A stretch of 64,000 bases of DNA from Candidatus Amarobacter glycogenicus (GCA_016719395.1 JADJZF010000015.1:76722-140721); one strand, 5' to 3'. Shown: positions 32,725 through 42,678, counted from the first letter of the stretch. Program-made: numbers and translations. Notes: generated by a model from the letters alone, not told the origin.

Positions 32725-33897
32725 TCAGGCCCGCGGCAGACCAAGCCCGCGCGTCGCGACGATGTTGCGCTGAACTTCGCTCGTTCCGCCGGCGATCGTG
32801 CTCGAGAGAGTCTGCATGTAGCTCTGCGGCGCCCGACCTCGCATCGGGGCCTTGCCTCCGAGCAGCAGGCCGTTCGTCCCGGTCATTTTCATCGCCGTCC
32901 GGGCGATGCGCTGGCTCAATTCCGTGTTGAACAGCTTGGCGATGGACGCTTCATGGTTCGGCACGCGCCCGTTGCTCTGGATGGTGATGACGACGTAGCT
33001 GAGCATTTTCGCCACCGCGGCCTCGATCCAGCGGTCGGCGAACTCATCCTTGGCCTTCGTGCTGGCGCTGCCGGTGGCGGCCGTGCCCTGGTTTTCCTTC
33101 CAGAACTTCATGTAGTACTCGAGGGTCTGGCGCTGGCCCACCGCGTTGCCGATGGAGGAGCGTTCGAAGTCGAGCGTCGTGGTTCCGATGTACCAGCCCC
33201 GGTTGATTTCGCCGAGGACGTTGCGCGCGGGCACACGCACGTCTTCGAAGAACACTTCGTTAAACATGTGTCCGCCGGCCAGGTTGATGAGCGGTCGCAC
33301 CGTGACGCCCGGGCTCTTCATGTCCATCAGGAAGTAGGTGATGCCGCGGTGCTTCGGCGCATCGGGGTCCGTGCGGGCGAGCATGAACATCCAGTCGGCG
33401 TTGTGCGCGCCGGAGGTCCAGATCTTCTGGCCGTTGATGACGAAATCGTCGCCGTCACGGACCGCACGGGTCTGGAGCGAGGCGAGGTCCGAACCGGAGC
33501 CAGGCTCGCTGTAGCCCTGGCACCACTGCACTTCGCCTCGAAGGATCGCGCCGAGGTGCTCCTGCTTCTGTTCGTCGTTCCCGTGAATGATGATCGTGGG
33601 GCCGATCATCGAGGTGCCCATCCCGCCGACGTTCATGGCGCGGGCTTCGGCGAACTCCTCGTTCATGATGAACTGCTCCATCACGCCGAGGCCGGCTCCG
33701 CCGTATTCCTTCGGCCAGGCGGGGGCTACCCAGCCCTTGGCCGAAAGCTTCCCTCGCCATTCCTTCATCATCGACCGGCCCCGCTCCATCATTTCCTGGG
33801 GGGTCGCATCGGGGTCGGATTTCGGCTTCTCTGCCGCGAGGAATGTCGCGACTTCCTTGCGCCATTCGGCTTGTGAGGCGTTGTCGTTGAAGTCCAA
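32725..33897 (-). CDS. Acyl-CoA dehydrogenase
   Basis: A 390-residue FAD enzyme that forms the alpha-beta double bond of acyl-CoA thioesters. Seen: GWVAPAWPKEYGG, WCQGYSEPGSGSDLASLQTRA (FAD/substrate binding), QKIWTSGAHNADW, and the C-terminal GTSEVQRNIVATRGLGLPR. The sequence type is that of ACADs acting on branched, steroid side-chain or aromatic acyl-CoAs rather than short-chain ones; the catalytic Glu is not at the usual position near 366 (TIAGGTSE). Likely partner genes are the SDR and LLM oxidoreductase beside it. It is divergent from the LLM gene. Confidence 0.92.
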   Translation of the reverse strand: MDFNDNASQAEWRKEVATFLAAEKPKSDPDATPQEMMERGRSMMKEWRGKLSAKGWVAPAWPKEYGGAGLGVMEQFIMNEEFAEARAMNVGGMGTSMIGPTIIIHGNDEQKQEHLGAILRGEVQWCQGYSEPGSGSDLASLQTRAVRDGDDFVINGQKIWTSGAHNADWMFMLARTDPDAPKHRGITYFLMDMKSPGVTVRPLINLAGGHMFNEVFFEDVRVPARNVLGEINRGWYIGTTTLDFERSSIGNAVGQRQTLEYYMKFWKENQGTAATGSASTKAKDEFADRWIEAAVAKMLSYVVITIQSNGRVPNHEASIAKLFNTELSQRIARTAMKMTGTNGLLLGGKAPMRGRAPQSYMQTLSSTIAGGTSEVQRNIVATRGLGLPRA

Positions 33898-34112
33898 GTG
33901 GGTTCTCCCGTTTTATACAGTCGTGTAGCGGAACAGTACCAATCCGGAACCCTGACGTAAAGGGAAAGGTGGGGTGTACGTTGCGGCAGCAGGTGCTCCC
34001 TGCTCCCCGGCGGCTTTCCAGTTCCGGCGCGGTGCAAAGGTCGTGTGCCATCTGTAGACTCGGCCACGCAGAACAACCCGCCTTGCCCCCACGCACGGCC
34101 CAGGAGGAACTT

Positions 34113-35183
34113 ATGAAGGTTGGATCAGGATTCGGCGGCGGATGGCTCGCCGGTGTCCCCGAACAGGCCCGCCGCGCCGAGGAACTCGGTTACGACTTCG
34201 CCTCGACGCCCGAAACTTCCCACGACTCGATGCTCGCCGCGGCCCTCGCTGCGGAGAACACCCAGAAGCTCGAGATCCAGACAAGCGTCACCATCGCCTT
34301 CCCGCGCAGCCCAACCGTCCTCGCGATGGAGGCCTGGGACATCCAGCACATGAGCAAGGGCCGCTTCACCCTCGGCCTCGGTTCGCAGGTGAAGGGCCAC
34401 AACCAGAACCGCTTCTCCGTCGACTGGCCGGGCGCCCCGGCCACGCGCATGAAGGAGTACATCCAGATGCTCCACGCCGTCTGGAACTCGTTCCGGACCG
34501 GCGAAAAGCCCGACTACGTCGGTAAGTTCTATCACTTCACCCTCATGACGCCGAACTTCAACCCCGGCCCGATCGACTACCCGGACCCGAAGGTCGGCCT
34601 CGCCCTCGTTGGCGATGCAATGGCCCGTGTCGCCGGCGAAGTTGCCGATGTCGTCATGCCCCACGGTTTCATGACCGACAAGTACATGCGCGAAGTCGTG
34701 CTCCCGAACGTTGCCATCGGCCTGAAGCGCGGCGGGCGCACCTGGGCTGATGTCGAGATCACGGGTGGCGGTTTCACCGTCTTCGGTGAGACCGAGTCCG
34801 AGATCGAACAGGGCCTCGACCGGTTGCGCCAGCCGATTTCGTTCTACGGCTCGACGCGGAGCTACCACGAAGTCTTCGAAGTCCACGAGCTCAAGTCGCT
34901 CGGCATGCAACTCCACGAGATGTCGCTGCAGGGCAAGTGGGCCGAGATGCAGAAGGTGATCCCGGAATCCGTCTTCCGGACCTTCGCCCAGACATCGACG
35001 TATGACAAGCTGCCGGAATTCGTGGCGAACAAGCGGGAGTATGCCGCCAAGTTGGGCCTCGCCCTCCCGTCCGGCACGCCCGAACAGCGCGAACGCGCCC
35101 AGCACGTCATCAAGGAAGTCCAGAAGATCCAGGTATCTCGCGTCCCGCGCGGGCTGGAGGACCTCTCGAAGGTCAAAGCCTGA
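34113..35183 (+). CDS. Luciferase-like (LLM) F420-dependent oxidoreductase
   Basis: A 356-residue TIM-barrel enzyme: VGSGFGGGWLAGVPEQARRAEELGYDFASTPET, the cis-peptide-like LEIQTSVTIAFPRSP, QHMSKGRFTLGLGSQVKGH and ADVVMPHGFMT, all as in F420-type LLM proteins of acyl-CoA degradation clusters (TIGR03617-like). Cofactor F420 rather than FMN is inferred from the family. ATG 34113 has an excellent ribosome site (aggaggaact). A hairpin terminator follows the stop. No F420 synthesis genes are in the window. Confidence 0.87.
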   Translation: MKVGSGFGGGWLAGVPEQARRAEELGYDFASTPETSHDSMLAAALAAENTQKLEIQTSVTIAFPRSPTVLAMEAWDIQHMSKGRFTLGLGSQVKGHNQNRFSVDWPGAPATRMKEYIQMLHAVWNSFRTGEKPDYVGKFYHFTLMTPNFNPGPIDYPDPKVGLALVGDAMARVAGEVADVVMPHGFMTDKYMREVVLPNVAIGLKRGGRTWADVEITGGGFTVFGETESEIEQGLDRLRQPISFYGSTRSYHEVFEVHELKSLGMQLHEMSLQGKWAEMQKVIPESVFRTFAQTSTYDKLPEFVANKREYAAKLGLALPSGTPEQRERAQHVIKEVQKIQVSRVPRGLEDLSKVKA

Positions 35184-35203
35184 GCTTCTGCCGTGCCTTT
35201 CTC

Positions 35204-35234
35204 GCGGCCGCGCTGGGATACCCGGCGCGGCCGC
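35204..35234 (+). terminator. Hairpin after the LLM gene
   Basis: GCGGCCGCGC (35204-35213) pairs perfectly with GCGCGGCCGC (35225-35234) around an 11-base loop, followed by ttggccttcttgg, 20 bases after the stop codon. Confidence 0.65.
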
Positions 35235-35318
35235 TTGGCCTTCTTGGCCCACCCGTCCACGCTCCTTCGCCCATCCGGCCAACGAAGTGCCGGGGTGACG
35301 GGTGTAGAGTTCGCCCGG

Positions 35319-37319
35319 ATGGCACCGCAGTCTCCGGCAGGCGAAGCGGCCGCGAACGAGCCCGGTCCGTTCTTCCCCGGGCGGTACGCGGTCGCCGTTG
35401 GCGCCGTTCTGCTGGTCTCGCTGCTTGGCCTCACACTCGATGCGCTCCTCAGGGATCGCGGCGACTTCGACTACGGCCTGAGCCGCGCCGTCGGCGAGAT
35501 TGCCTTTCGAGGCGACGAGTCGTTCTTTCGCTTCTTCAGCACTCTGACGGCATCGTTCTGGGCGATAACCCTCTGGTCGTCTCTGCTCATTGCGATGTTG
35601 GCCATGCGCCGCTGGCTGGCGGCAACGGCCTTGCTGGCGTTTCCCGTCGTCGGTGGAGTAAACACCCTCATCCGGTTGCTGGTGCGGCGGCCCCGTCCGG
35701 ACTGGAGTGAGCTGCACTTCCGCTGGATGACCCCGGAAGAAATCGCCTACTCCGCCGCCCACAACGACTATGTCAGCTATCCCAGCGGACATGTCGTCGG
35801 CGCGGTCTTGCTCTACGGGTTTGTGTACGTCCTCGCCAGGCACCTCCGGTTTGCACCGGTCCGCGTGGCCGTCCGTGCGGCATGCGTGGCGGTCATTGTC
35901 CTTTCCGGGATCTCCCGCGTCTGGCTGGGAGGGCACTGGGTCGGCGATGTCCTCGGGGGATACGCCCTGGGCGGGCTCGCGTTGCTCATCGTGGCGTTGA
36001 TGTATCGGGCGCTCGAGCCATCGACGCGCGGGGTGCCCTTGATTCGGGCGGCGCCGGTTCCTCATGACGACGCTCGGCCGCATGCGCACGCGCTCACCAG
36101 CACGATCCTCTTCCGCGGTGACGAAGTCTCGAAGATCTACAACCCGGGATTCGTGCCCCAAATCATCTACTGGCTTTCCTTCCAGGCGCCGTTCGCCTAT
36201 GCCCATAATCCCACCGCACTTCGCGCGGCCGTGGCACGCCGGAATCTCGCCGGACGGCTTACCGAGTACTGGTTTGGACGGAACTGCGTCGCTCAGGCCC
36301 TCCGCGCGGAACAGATCAACGGGCGCTGGGCGATCACCGGGCGCTTCACCGAAGGCGAGGAGCCCCGGGACCATCACCGCGCCCGCCAGTTCCTTTTCGA
36401 ACTCGCCGACCGCTTCGATGAAACCGGGTTTCCTACCTGGCAGATAGACCCCCGCCAGCCCCGTTCGCTGGGCAATCTGCTCGAACAGGCAGACGGCTCG
36501 TACACCATCATCGACCTGGAGTCCGGGCTGGTTTCACCCCTTGCTTCGCCTCGTGCGTGGGTGCGGGCCATTCGCCGGGCGATGGTCCCGATGTACGACG
36601 ATGTGTACTTCGACCTGACGCGCGAATACGTCGCCAGGGAAGCTGCGGCGATGGGTAAGGCCAGGGGCACGCAGTGGGTCTCCGACCTTGAACAATTGCT
36701 GGACGAGGCGGAAGCGCTGGCGGCCGAGTGGCACGGCGCGGAGCCCCGGATCTGGAGCCGGACGCTACGGTTCGTATTCGATGGCTTCGGCGTTCTCGGA
36801 GCTGTCCGCTGGCTCCAGCGGAAGACCTCGATGGGCAGGGACCGCGCCGACGCATGGCTCGGCGCCTGCGTGACAACCTGGCGGGCCGACGGCCGCATCA
36901 CCGAGGCGCAAGAGGCCGAATTGCGCGAAACAATCGCGGCGCCCGAGATCCAGGGTGTGCTCCCCCACCTGGGGGTGCATCTGATCATCGGCGTTGCACT
37001 TCGCTTTCCCCTGGGAAGCATCACGCGTGCGTCCTACACCACCGGAAACCTGCTCCTCGCCTGCCTCAGATTCGCAACCCGGCGGATCGACCGCGCGACC
37101 TGGCGCCGTGCCATCCGGATTCACTCCCCTCTCGTGATCTTCGTCGCCGCGATGCCGGGAATCGGGACCTTTGCCTACCTCATCTCCGGACCGGTGCGTT
37201 CCAACCATCTGCTCGCCCGCGTCGTGTTCGACTCCGCCGGCGAAAAGGTGCCCTTCCGGCTCTACCGCCGCCTTGGGCTCCGAAGACTCGTGGCGGGACG
37301 GGAGGCTGCCGCCGCATGA
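35319..37319 (+). CDS. PAP2-type lipid phosphatase fused to a kinase-like domain
   Basis: A 666-residue membrane protein. Residues about 20-235 form a PAP2 phosphatase with all three motifs: R119-x6-RP (LLVRRPRP), PSGH (155-158) and SR-x5-H-x3-D (SRVWLGGHWVGD, 199-210), in a six-helix membrane domain. Residues about 255-500 are soluble and kinase-like: FRGDEVSKIYNPG with a possible ATP Lys, SLGNLL and IIDLESG resembling catalytic-loop Asn and metal-binding Asp of ABC1/aminoglycoside-kinase folds. Two more membrane segments lie near 600-635. It may dephosphorylate an isoprenoid or phospholipid and phosphorylate another lipid or sugar. ATG 35319 is the first start after the leader. The stop overlaps the next start. 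Confidence 0.75.
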   Translation: MAPQSPAGEAAANEPGPFFPGRYAVAVGAVLLVSLLGLTLDALLRDRGDFDYGLSRAVGEIAFRGDESFFRFFSTLTASFWAITLWSSLLIAMLAMRRWLAATALLAFPVVGGVNTLIRLLVRRPRPDWSELHFRWMTPEEIAYSAAHNDYVSYPSGHVVGAVLLYGFVYVLARHLRFAPVRVAVRAACVAVIVLSGISRVWLGGHWVGDVLGGYALGGLALLIVALMYRALEPSTRGVPLIRAAPVPHDDARPHAHALTSTILFRGDEVSKIYNPGFVPQIIYWLSFQAPFAYAHNPTALRAAVARRNLAGRLTEYWFGRNCVAQALRAEQINGRWAITGRFTEGEEPRDHHRARQFLFELADRFDETGFPTWQIDPRQPRSLGNLLEQADGSYTIIDLESGLVSPLASPRAWVRAIRRAMVPMYDDVYFDLTREYVAREAAAMGKARGTQWVSDLEQLLDEAEALAAEWHGAEPRIWSRTLRFVFDGFGVLGAVRWLQRKTSMGRDRADAWLGACVTTWRADGRITEAQEAELRETIAAPEIQGVLPHLGVHLIIGVALRFPLGSITRASYTTGNLLLACLRFATRRIDRATWRRAIRIHSPLVIFVAAMPGIGTFAYLISGPVRSNHLLARVVFDSAGEKVPFRLYRRLGLRRLVAGREAAAA

Positions 37320-39059
37320 ACCCGTTCCTCACCTGGTTCGGCCGGCACGGCCTCGTCCGGCTCTCTGATGAAGCGGTCGAAGCCTGTCGCCTGGCAGCGC
37401 GAGGGCTGGCGCTGTTCGCTCTCGGCGTATTCGCGGTCCTCGTGTTCGAACGTGGGGCACCGCGCAGCGTCGCGGAACAATCCTGGGAGACCACTGCGCA
37501 GTATGGCGCCCTCGCCCTCGTGGCCCTGGGGTGCCTTGTCGCGTTCAAGTGGGAGGGCATCGGCGGTTGGCTTATCACCACCTCGTCTGTCGCCCTCGGG
37601 GTCCTCGCGTCGGTCGTATACGAACCGAGGGTCGCACTGTTCGGTTGCCTCGCTTTTTTTCGTGCCTGGCGCCCTCTTCCTCGTCCACTGGCAGCACCGC
37701 CGGCGACGAGTTTTCATGCTCGCTGAGCTCGTCGGCATGGCCGCGCTGCTTGCAGTCGGTGCCGTCGCTTCGGTACGCGTCTACAACCACTACAACGGAC
37801 CGACGCATCCCGAATCGGACGTCGCCGCCATCAAGGTTGACCTTGCCGAGTGGGTCTGGGCCGGGGCAGTGAGTGCCACAGGTTTTACCGTGAATGCCAG
37901 GCTCGCCGATGAAGACGATGGGATTCCCGAGCTGGTTGTGACCTCTGCCGGTGGCGCCGCCGCGGTTGTGGCCCCGGCGCAGGGCCCATCCGAGGAGACC
38001 GGCATCGTCGCCTACCACGTTACCGGCCTCGCCCCGGATACCATGTACAGCTACGCGCTCCGCCTGGGTGACCACGTTGACGAGGGTCGGCGGGGTAGCG
38101 TGCGCACCTTCCCGAACGGGCCGGGGTCATTCACTATCGCCCTGGCGTCCTGCGCCCGCACTGGTTCCAATGGCCAGGTCTACGACCGCATCCGTGAAGC
38201 CGGGGCTCTGCTGTTCATCGTCCCCGGGGATATCCACTACGAGAACATTTCGACCGGCGACGTCTCGCGCATGCGAACTGCCCTTCAGCGTGTCCTCACC
38301 TCGCCGGCACAGCAGGCGCTCTATCTGCGCACGCCGATCGCCTACGTGTGGGACGACCATGACTTCGGTGGCGACGGGTCTGATTCGACCTCTCCGTCCC
38401 GGGCGGCTGTCCAGTCGGTTTACCGGGAGTTTGTCCCGCACTATGCGTTCGACGGCCGAGAAGCGAGCGGCGCTGTGTACCAGGCGTTCTCGATTGGCCG
38501 TGTCCGTTTCATCATGACCGATACCAGGTCGGAGCGATCCCCGGTAGGGGCAACGGACGACCCAACGCGCACGATGCTCGGCCCGGAACAGAAGGCGTGG
38601 CTCAAACAGGAATTGCTGAGTGCACGGGACGCATCCGCGCTGACAGTCTGGGTAAACGGAATTCCCTGGATTGCTCCCGCGGAGGACGGCCGCGACGACT
38701 GGGGAGGATATGACGTCGAACGCCGGGAGATCGCGGACTTCATCGTCTCCAACAAGATCACGAACGTCGCGATGCTCAGTGGCGACGCGCACATGCTCGC
38801 CATCGACGATGGATCGAATAACACCTTTGATACCGCCGGGACCGGCCCCGGGTTCCCCGTATTCCACGCCGCGGCGCTCGACCGGCCGGGCAAGGTGAAG
38901 GGCGGGCCTTACAGCGAAGGGACCTACCCCGGCGGCGGCCAGTTTGGCCTGATGACGGTCACCGACGCCGGCAACTCGGTCCACGTGGAATGGAACGGAA
39001 AGAACTATCTCGGCGAAACGCTCGTCCACTACGAGTTCGAGTACCGGACCGGCAAATGA
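37316..39059 (+). CDS. Membrane-anchored PhoD-like phosphatase/phosphodiesterase, frameshifted
   Basis: Repaired, 580 residues. The first 150 residues hold four membrane helices (LALFALGVFAVLVF, YGALALVALGCLVAF, ALGVLASVVY, LVGMAALLAVGAVASV). A run of seven T at about 37655 shifts the frame; six T joins GCLAFF to VPGALFLVHWQHRR. The outer part has a Fn3-like domain (about 165-255, ending MYSYALRLGDHV) and the PhoD-like metallophosphatase domain: TIALASCARTGSNG, FIVPGDIHYEN, AYVWDDHDFGGDGSD, SGDAHMLAIDDG. PhoD enzymes cleave phosphodiesters and teichoic-acid-type polymers outside the membrane. It is translationally coupled to the PAP2-kinase gene (ATGA). Confidence 0.82.
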
Positions 39060-39114
39060 GCCCGACTGCCGACTGAGTGCAGCCGCGGTTCCGACTCGCT
39101 AGTATGGCGCCGCG

Positions 39115-40056
39115 ATGCCGCTCTCAAACGACGACGTCACGCTCGAGGCGATCTCCCCGGCCGCGAACCGCACCCTAACCTTCGATCTGCCAGGCCTTTC
39201 CGTCGGGCACGCCGAATACGAAGCGGGCCCCACCGGCTGCACGGCATTTCTCTTCGATCATGGATGGACGACTTCCGTCGACAAGCGCGGCGGGCTCGTC
39301 GGCACGGCCGGCGACTATGAATGGATGCACGCTCTGTGTTTTGCCGGAGGTTCGCTCCCCGGCCTGGAGGCTACCACAGGCGTGGCGCGGGAACTCTGGT
39401 CGCGAAGGGAACACTCCACCAACCACATGCCGCTGGTGAACGGAGCGATCATCTACGACTACGGAAAGCGCCAGAACACAGTCCATCCGGATCGCGAGCT
39501 CGGGCGCGCCGCCGTTCGGGCTGCGGTGCCGGGAGTCATCGCCCTGGGGGCGCGGGGAGCCGGCCGCTCGGCAACGGTCGGGAAGATGAGGTTCGCACCG
39601 GAAGGAGGCGGGCAGGGGGCGGCATTCCGCGAGTTCGGCGGCGTAAGACTGCTGGTCGTTACCGTCGTCAACGCCCTCGGAGCGGCCATCGGCCGGGATG
39701 GTTCCGTCGTTCGTGGGAACTTCGACCCTTCGACTGGCGTGAGGCAGCGCAGCGTCAGCATTCTCGCTCCCGGGCAGACGCGGCAGCCGTCGCAAGAACC
39801 GAAACCCACGACGAACACCACGCTGACACTGGTGGCGACCGACGCGAAGCTCACCGGCCGGGAACTGGGGCAGTTCGCAAGGCAAGTGCACACGTCGATG
39901 GCACGCGCGATCGACCCCTTCCACACATCCAGCGACGGGGACACGCTGTATGCAGCGACGAGCAACCAGAAGCAGGCGACTACGAGCCCAGACATCCTGG
40001 GAATGGTCGCCGGCGAGGTGGCCTGGGACGCTGTCCTTTCGTCCTTCGACGACTGA
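39115..40056 (+). CDS. P1 family (DmpA-type) peptidase
   Basis: A 313-residue Ntn-like hydrolase of the S58/DmpA group, which cleave N-terminal residues or amides after self-processing into two chains. Matching segments: LPGLSVGHAEY, GCTAFLF, RGGLVGTAG, LVNGAIIYDYGKR, and the second-chain start NTTLTLVATDAKLTGRELGQFARQVHTSMARAI with DGDTLYAATS. At the processing site Thr replaces the Ser of DmpA, as in some relatives. No signal peptide. It follows the PhoD gene by 55 bases on the same strand. Confidence 0.85.
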   Translation: MPLSNDDVTLEAISPAANRTLTFDLPGLSVGHAEYEAGPTGCTAFLFDHGWTTSVDKRGGLVGTAGDYEWMHALCFAGGSLPGLEATTGVARELWSRREHSTNHMPLVNGAIIYDYGKRQNTVHPDRELGRAAVRAAVPGVIALGARGAGRSATVGKMRFAPEGGGQGAAFREFGGVRLLVVTVVNALGAAIGRDGSVVRGNFDPSTGVRQRSVSILAPGQTRQPSQEPKPTTNTTLTLVATDAKLTGRELGQFARQVHTSMARAIDPFHTSSDGDTLYAATSNQKQATTSPDILGMVAGEVAWDAVLSSFDD

Positions 40057-40274
40057 CTCTGACAGACCGGTAAGCGAGGCCTCCGTTTCTCCGCAAGGGA
40101 GGCGACGCCTGGCGAGTGCACGTCCACGGAACTCCCGGAGGTGCGGTGTCGCGTGGGCCGAAAACGCCTTGAAGACTGCCGCGTGCGACGGCCGGAGCCA
40201 TCTGAATTTGGCTTCGAAAAGGGGCACAAACGGAATTCGCGCGTGGTAAACTCCCGCCGCCAGCGGAGGAGAAC

Positions 40275-41762
40275 GTGCCGTCGATTTCGGCCCGGAGTGC
40301 GAAAGCCGTTTGTCTGGTGGTCCTGGCCGCTGGCTCCATGGCCGCCTGTAGCGGTGGAGATGACGATGGTCCCGAAGCAACACCCGAAACCGACGCCATC
40401 GCCCTGGTCGTGGCGGCCACAGAAGAGAACCCGCGGGCTCTTCCGAGCGGGGTGACCTACGATCGGCTGCGGTTTGCTAGCGTTCCGGAATACGGCGCAG
40501 GGGCGTCCGAAGACCTGGTCGCCGTGCTTGAAATGGAGTTCCACGGACGGTCCTCCCAGTACCTCGCCGAAGTCACCGTTCTGCGTACCGAATCGGCCGC
40601 TCGCGCTGAGTTGAAACGCCGCGTCGCCCTCGACGATGTCGACGAAACGAAGAGCGCGCCGGGCCACTTCTGCTATTGGATGAGAGGGCCGCTCATCCTC
40701 CCGTCCGATCTGGATGGCGCGAGTATCTGCTATGGGCGGTCCGGCTCGGTCGTGGTCGCGGTTGAAGCGGCTCCAGCGGCCGAACGCGACTTGGATCAAG
40801 GCCTGGCGCTGTTGCGGTCAGTGGAGCGCCACTTCCAAATCCTTGCCACCGGCGCCACGGATCGGGTTCGGACCCTGCCGCCAGAGGTATTCGCGGGGCT
40901 GCTGGCGGCGGTCCCCGCTCCCGGACTCGACCCCGGCAGGTCGCTCACCTGGTCCGAATTCGGGAGCAGGGACGAGTTCTCCGATGGACAGAGATGGCTG
41001 ATCCGCCGTCCCGCGGACGCAGACGAATCGGCCGTCGCTTTCCTCAACATATTTGATTCGGACCAGAGCGCCCAAGCCTTCCATTGGAGCTACAGTTCGG
41101 CGCAGGGCGACGGCCCAGGGGTGGTGACCTGCGCGATACCGACTTCCAACTCGGCCGGGAGGTATTGCATCGAGCGCCTGGCGGAGACCGTCGTTGTGAC
41201 TTATAGCGTCGGCGCGGCCCCCTCGGCGCCGGCTGTCGCCGAGGACCTCAGGGTGCGGGCTCGCGCCATCGGCGAGTACGTATCGAAGCTCCAGTCGGGT
41301 CGTATCCCGACCGCGGCCAGGGCCCCCTCGACACCGGGAGTGACGCAGACGCGGGCGCCGCGCACGCCCACGGTGACGGTCACGCCCACAGCGACTCCAC
41401 TGCCGTTCATTCCACGAGTCAACGCGGGCACGTGGACCTTCGACGTCATCGTGAAGAAGAACACCTGCCCTGGAGGGTCGCCGGCAGTAGGGTCGACGAT
41501 CCGCCTGCAGTTCGAATTCAGGGATTCGAACGGTGATCAGTACATCTCTGATGGCGAGGCATTCGGGATCGATCAGACCCTGCCGCAGCGGCAACGGCTC
41601 GGGACGATCACGGCGACACTTCCCACGGCTGAGTTCGCTGCCCAGGTGACGAACGGCAATCTCCTCGGATACGCCGGTGTCTATCTCGGGTTCGTTGCGG
41701 CCAACGAAGCGCTTATCAGCTATCGAGAGTACTACGACGACTGCCTGATCGAGGCCGAGTAG
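40275..41762 (+). CDS. Surface lipoprotein of unknown function
   Basis: A 495-residue protein with lipobox MAAC (Cys25) and an acidic linker. Residues about 45-345 contain two repeats of an unrecognised fold (each with AVLEMEF-like or FLNIFDS-like strands and a late Cys-containing strand HFCYW / GRYCIE). A Thr/Pro-rich spacer (TPGVTQTRAPRTPTVTV) leads to a C-terminal beta domain (about 375-495) with two Cys. GTG 40275 is supported by gcggagg. Stand-alone gene. Sequence gives no enzymatic motif; ligand binding or envelope structure is likely. Confidence 0.72.
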   Translation: MPSISARSAKAVCLVVLAAGSMAACSGGDDDGPEATPETDAIALVVAATEENPRALPSGVTYDRLRFASVPEYGAGASEDLVAVLEMEFHGRSSQYLAEVTVLRTESAARAELKRRVALDDVDETKSAPGHFCYWMRGPLILPSDLDGASICYGRSGSVVVAVEAAPAAERDLDQGLALLRSVERHFQILATGATDRVRTLPPEVFAGLLAAVPAPGLDPGRSLTWSEFGSRDEFSDGQRWLIRRPADADESAVAFLNIFDSDQSAQAFHWSYSSAQGDGPGVVTCAIPTSNSAGRYCIERLAETVVVTYSVGAAPSAPAVAEDLRVRARAIGEYVSKLQSGRIPTAARAPSTPGVTQTRAPRTPTVTVTPTATPLPFIPRVNAGTWTFDVIVKKNTCPGGSPAVGSTIRLQFEFRDSNGDQYISDGEAFGIDQTLPQRQRLGTITATLPTAEFAAQVTNGNLLGYAGVYLGFVAANEALISYREYYDDCLIEAE

Positions 41763-41856
41763 CCCCCGGAGAGCCATGGGCACAGACCGAGCGCGAGTCG
41801 CAGGCGCCTTCGCCGTAAGTCCGGGGCCGCCCGTGTTGGCTGCCCGCCGTCCGCGC

Positions 41857-42678
41857 TCAGCGTCCGGTAAAGCGCGGTTCTCGTTTTTCTGCGAAGGACG
41901 CGCCGCCTTCCTTCCGGTCGTCGGACATCCCCGTTGTGCTCAGCGCGATCCCGGAGAATTCGAGCGCCGTCTCGAAGTCCATATTTTGGGTCCGGTATGC
42001 GAGCATCTTGCCGAGTTTCTGCCCGATTGGCGGCCCGGATTCCACCGCCCGGGCCAGTTCCATGGTTCTTGACTCGAGTTCCTCCGGAGCGACGAGGTAA
42101 TTGGTCAGTCCTGCGGAGTGTGCCTCCTCGGCCGCCATGAACCTCCCGGTGGTCATCATCTCCATCGCCTTTCGCCAGCCAATCACGCGCGGGAGTGAAT
42201 AGAACCCTCCGAGGTCCGCGAAGAGCCCTCGCTTAACATAAGCAACCTGGAACCGGGCTGCCGTCGATGCGACCGCCATGTCGCAGTGGGCGACCATGTC
42301 GAGACCCGCCCCGACACACACGCCATTCACCGAAGCGATGACCGGGACGTCCAGCCGCTTGAGGGCGATATACGTCTCCGATTCGTTGCGAAAGAACAGG
42401 CGGGCGCCCTCGAGGTCGGTGGCGGATTCGGCCGATGGGTAGAGCAAGTTGCCGGGTCGGCCACCGCTGAAATCAGCCCCGGCGCAGAACCCTCGTCCCG
42501 CCCCGGTGAGCACCACGCAGCGGACCGACCGGTCGGTGCGCGCCGCCTGGAACACCTGCCGCAGCTCATCGAACAGCGTCATGTTCAGTGCGTTCAGCTT
42601 CTCGGGCCGGTTCAGCGTCACCCAGAGGATGCCACCGGAGTCGCCGCGCTTCTCGGTCAGGACGGTTTCGAACACCAT
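41857..42678 (-). CDS. Enoyl-CoA hydratase/isomerase family protein
   Basis: A 273-residue crotonase-fold enzyme: ILWVTLNRPEKLNALNMTL, the oxyanion/CoA motif GRGFCAGADFSGG, ASVNGVCVGAGLDMVAHCDMAVAS and ADLGGFYSLPRVIGWRKAMEMM. It hydrates or isomerises enoyl-CoA in beta-oxidation; Asp in FADLGG takes the place of one usual catalytic Glu, so it may be an isomerase-like variant. It is convergent with the lipoprotein gene and downstream of tRNA-Met. Confidence 0.87.
   Translation of the reverse strand: MVFETVLTEKRGDSGGILWVTLNRPEKLNALNMTLFDELRQVFQAARTDRSVRCVVLTGAGRGFCAGADFSGGRPGNLLYPSAESATDLEGARLFFRNESETYIALKRLDVPVIASVNGVCVGAGLDMVAHCDMAVASTAARFQVAYVKRGLFADLGGFYSLPRVIGWRKAMEMMTTGRFMAAEEAHSAGLTNYLVAPEELESRTMELARAVESGPPIGQKLGKMLAYRTQNMDFETALEFSGIALSTTGMSDDRKEGGASFAEKREPRFTGR

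Noticed and set aside
33916..33927. TACA-GTCG-TGTA repeat upstream of the acyl-CoA dehydrogenase gene
   Set aside because: Arms of only four bases; too weak to call an operator.
34125..36377. Open frame of 750 codons on the minus strand
   Set aside because: It lies antisense to the LLM oxidoreductase and PAP2-kinase genes, which have clear motifs; the frame is a by-product of GC-rich codons.
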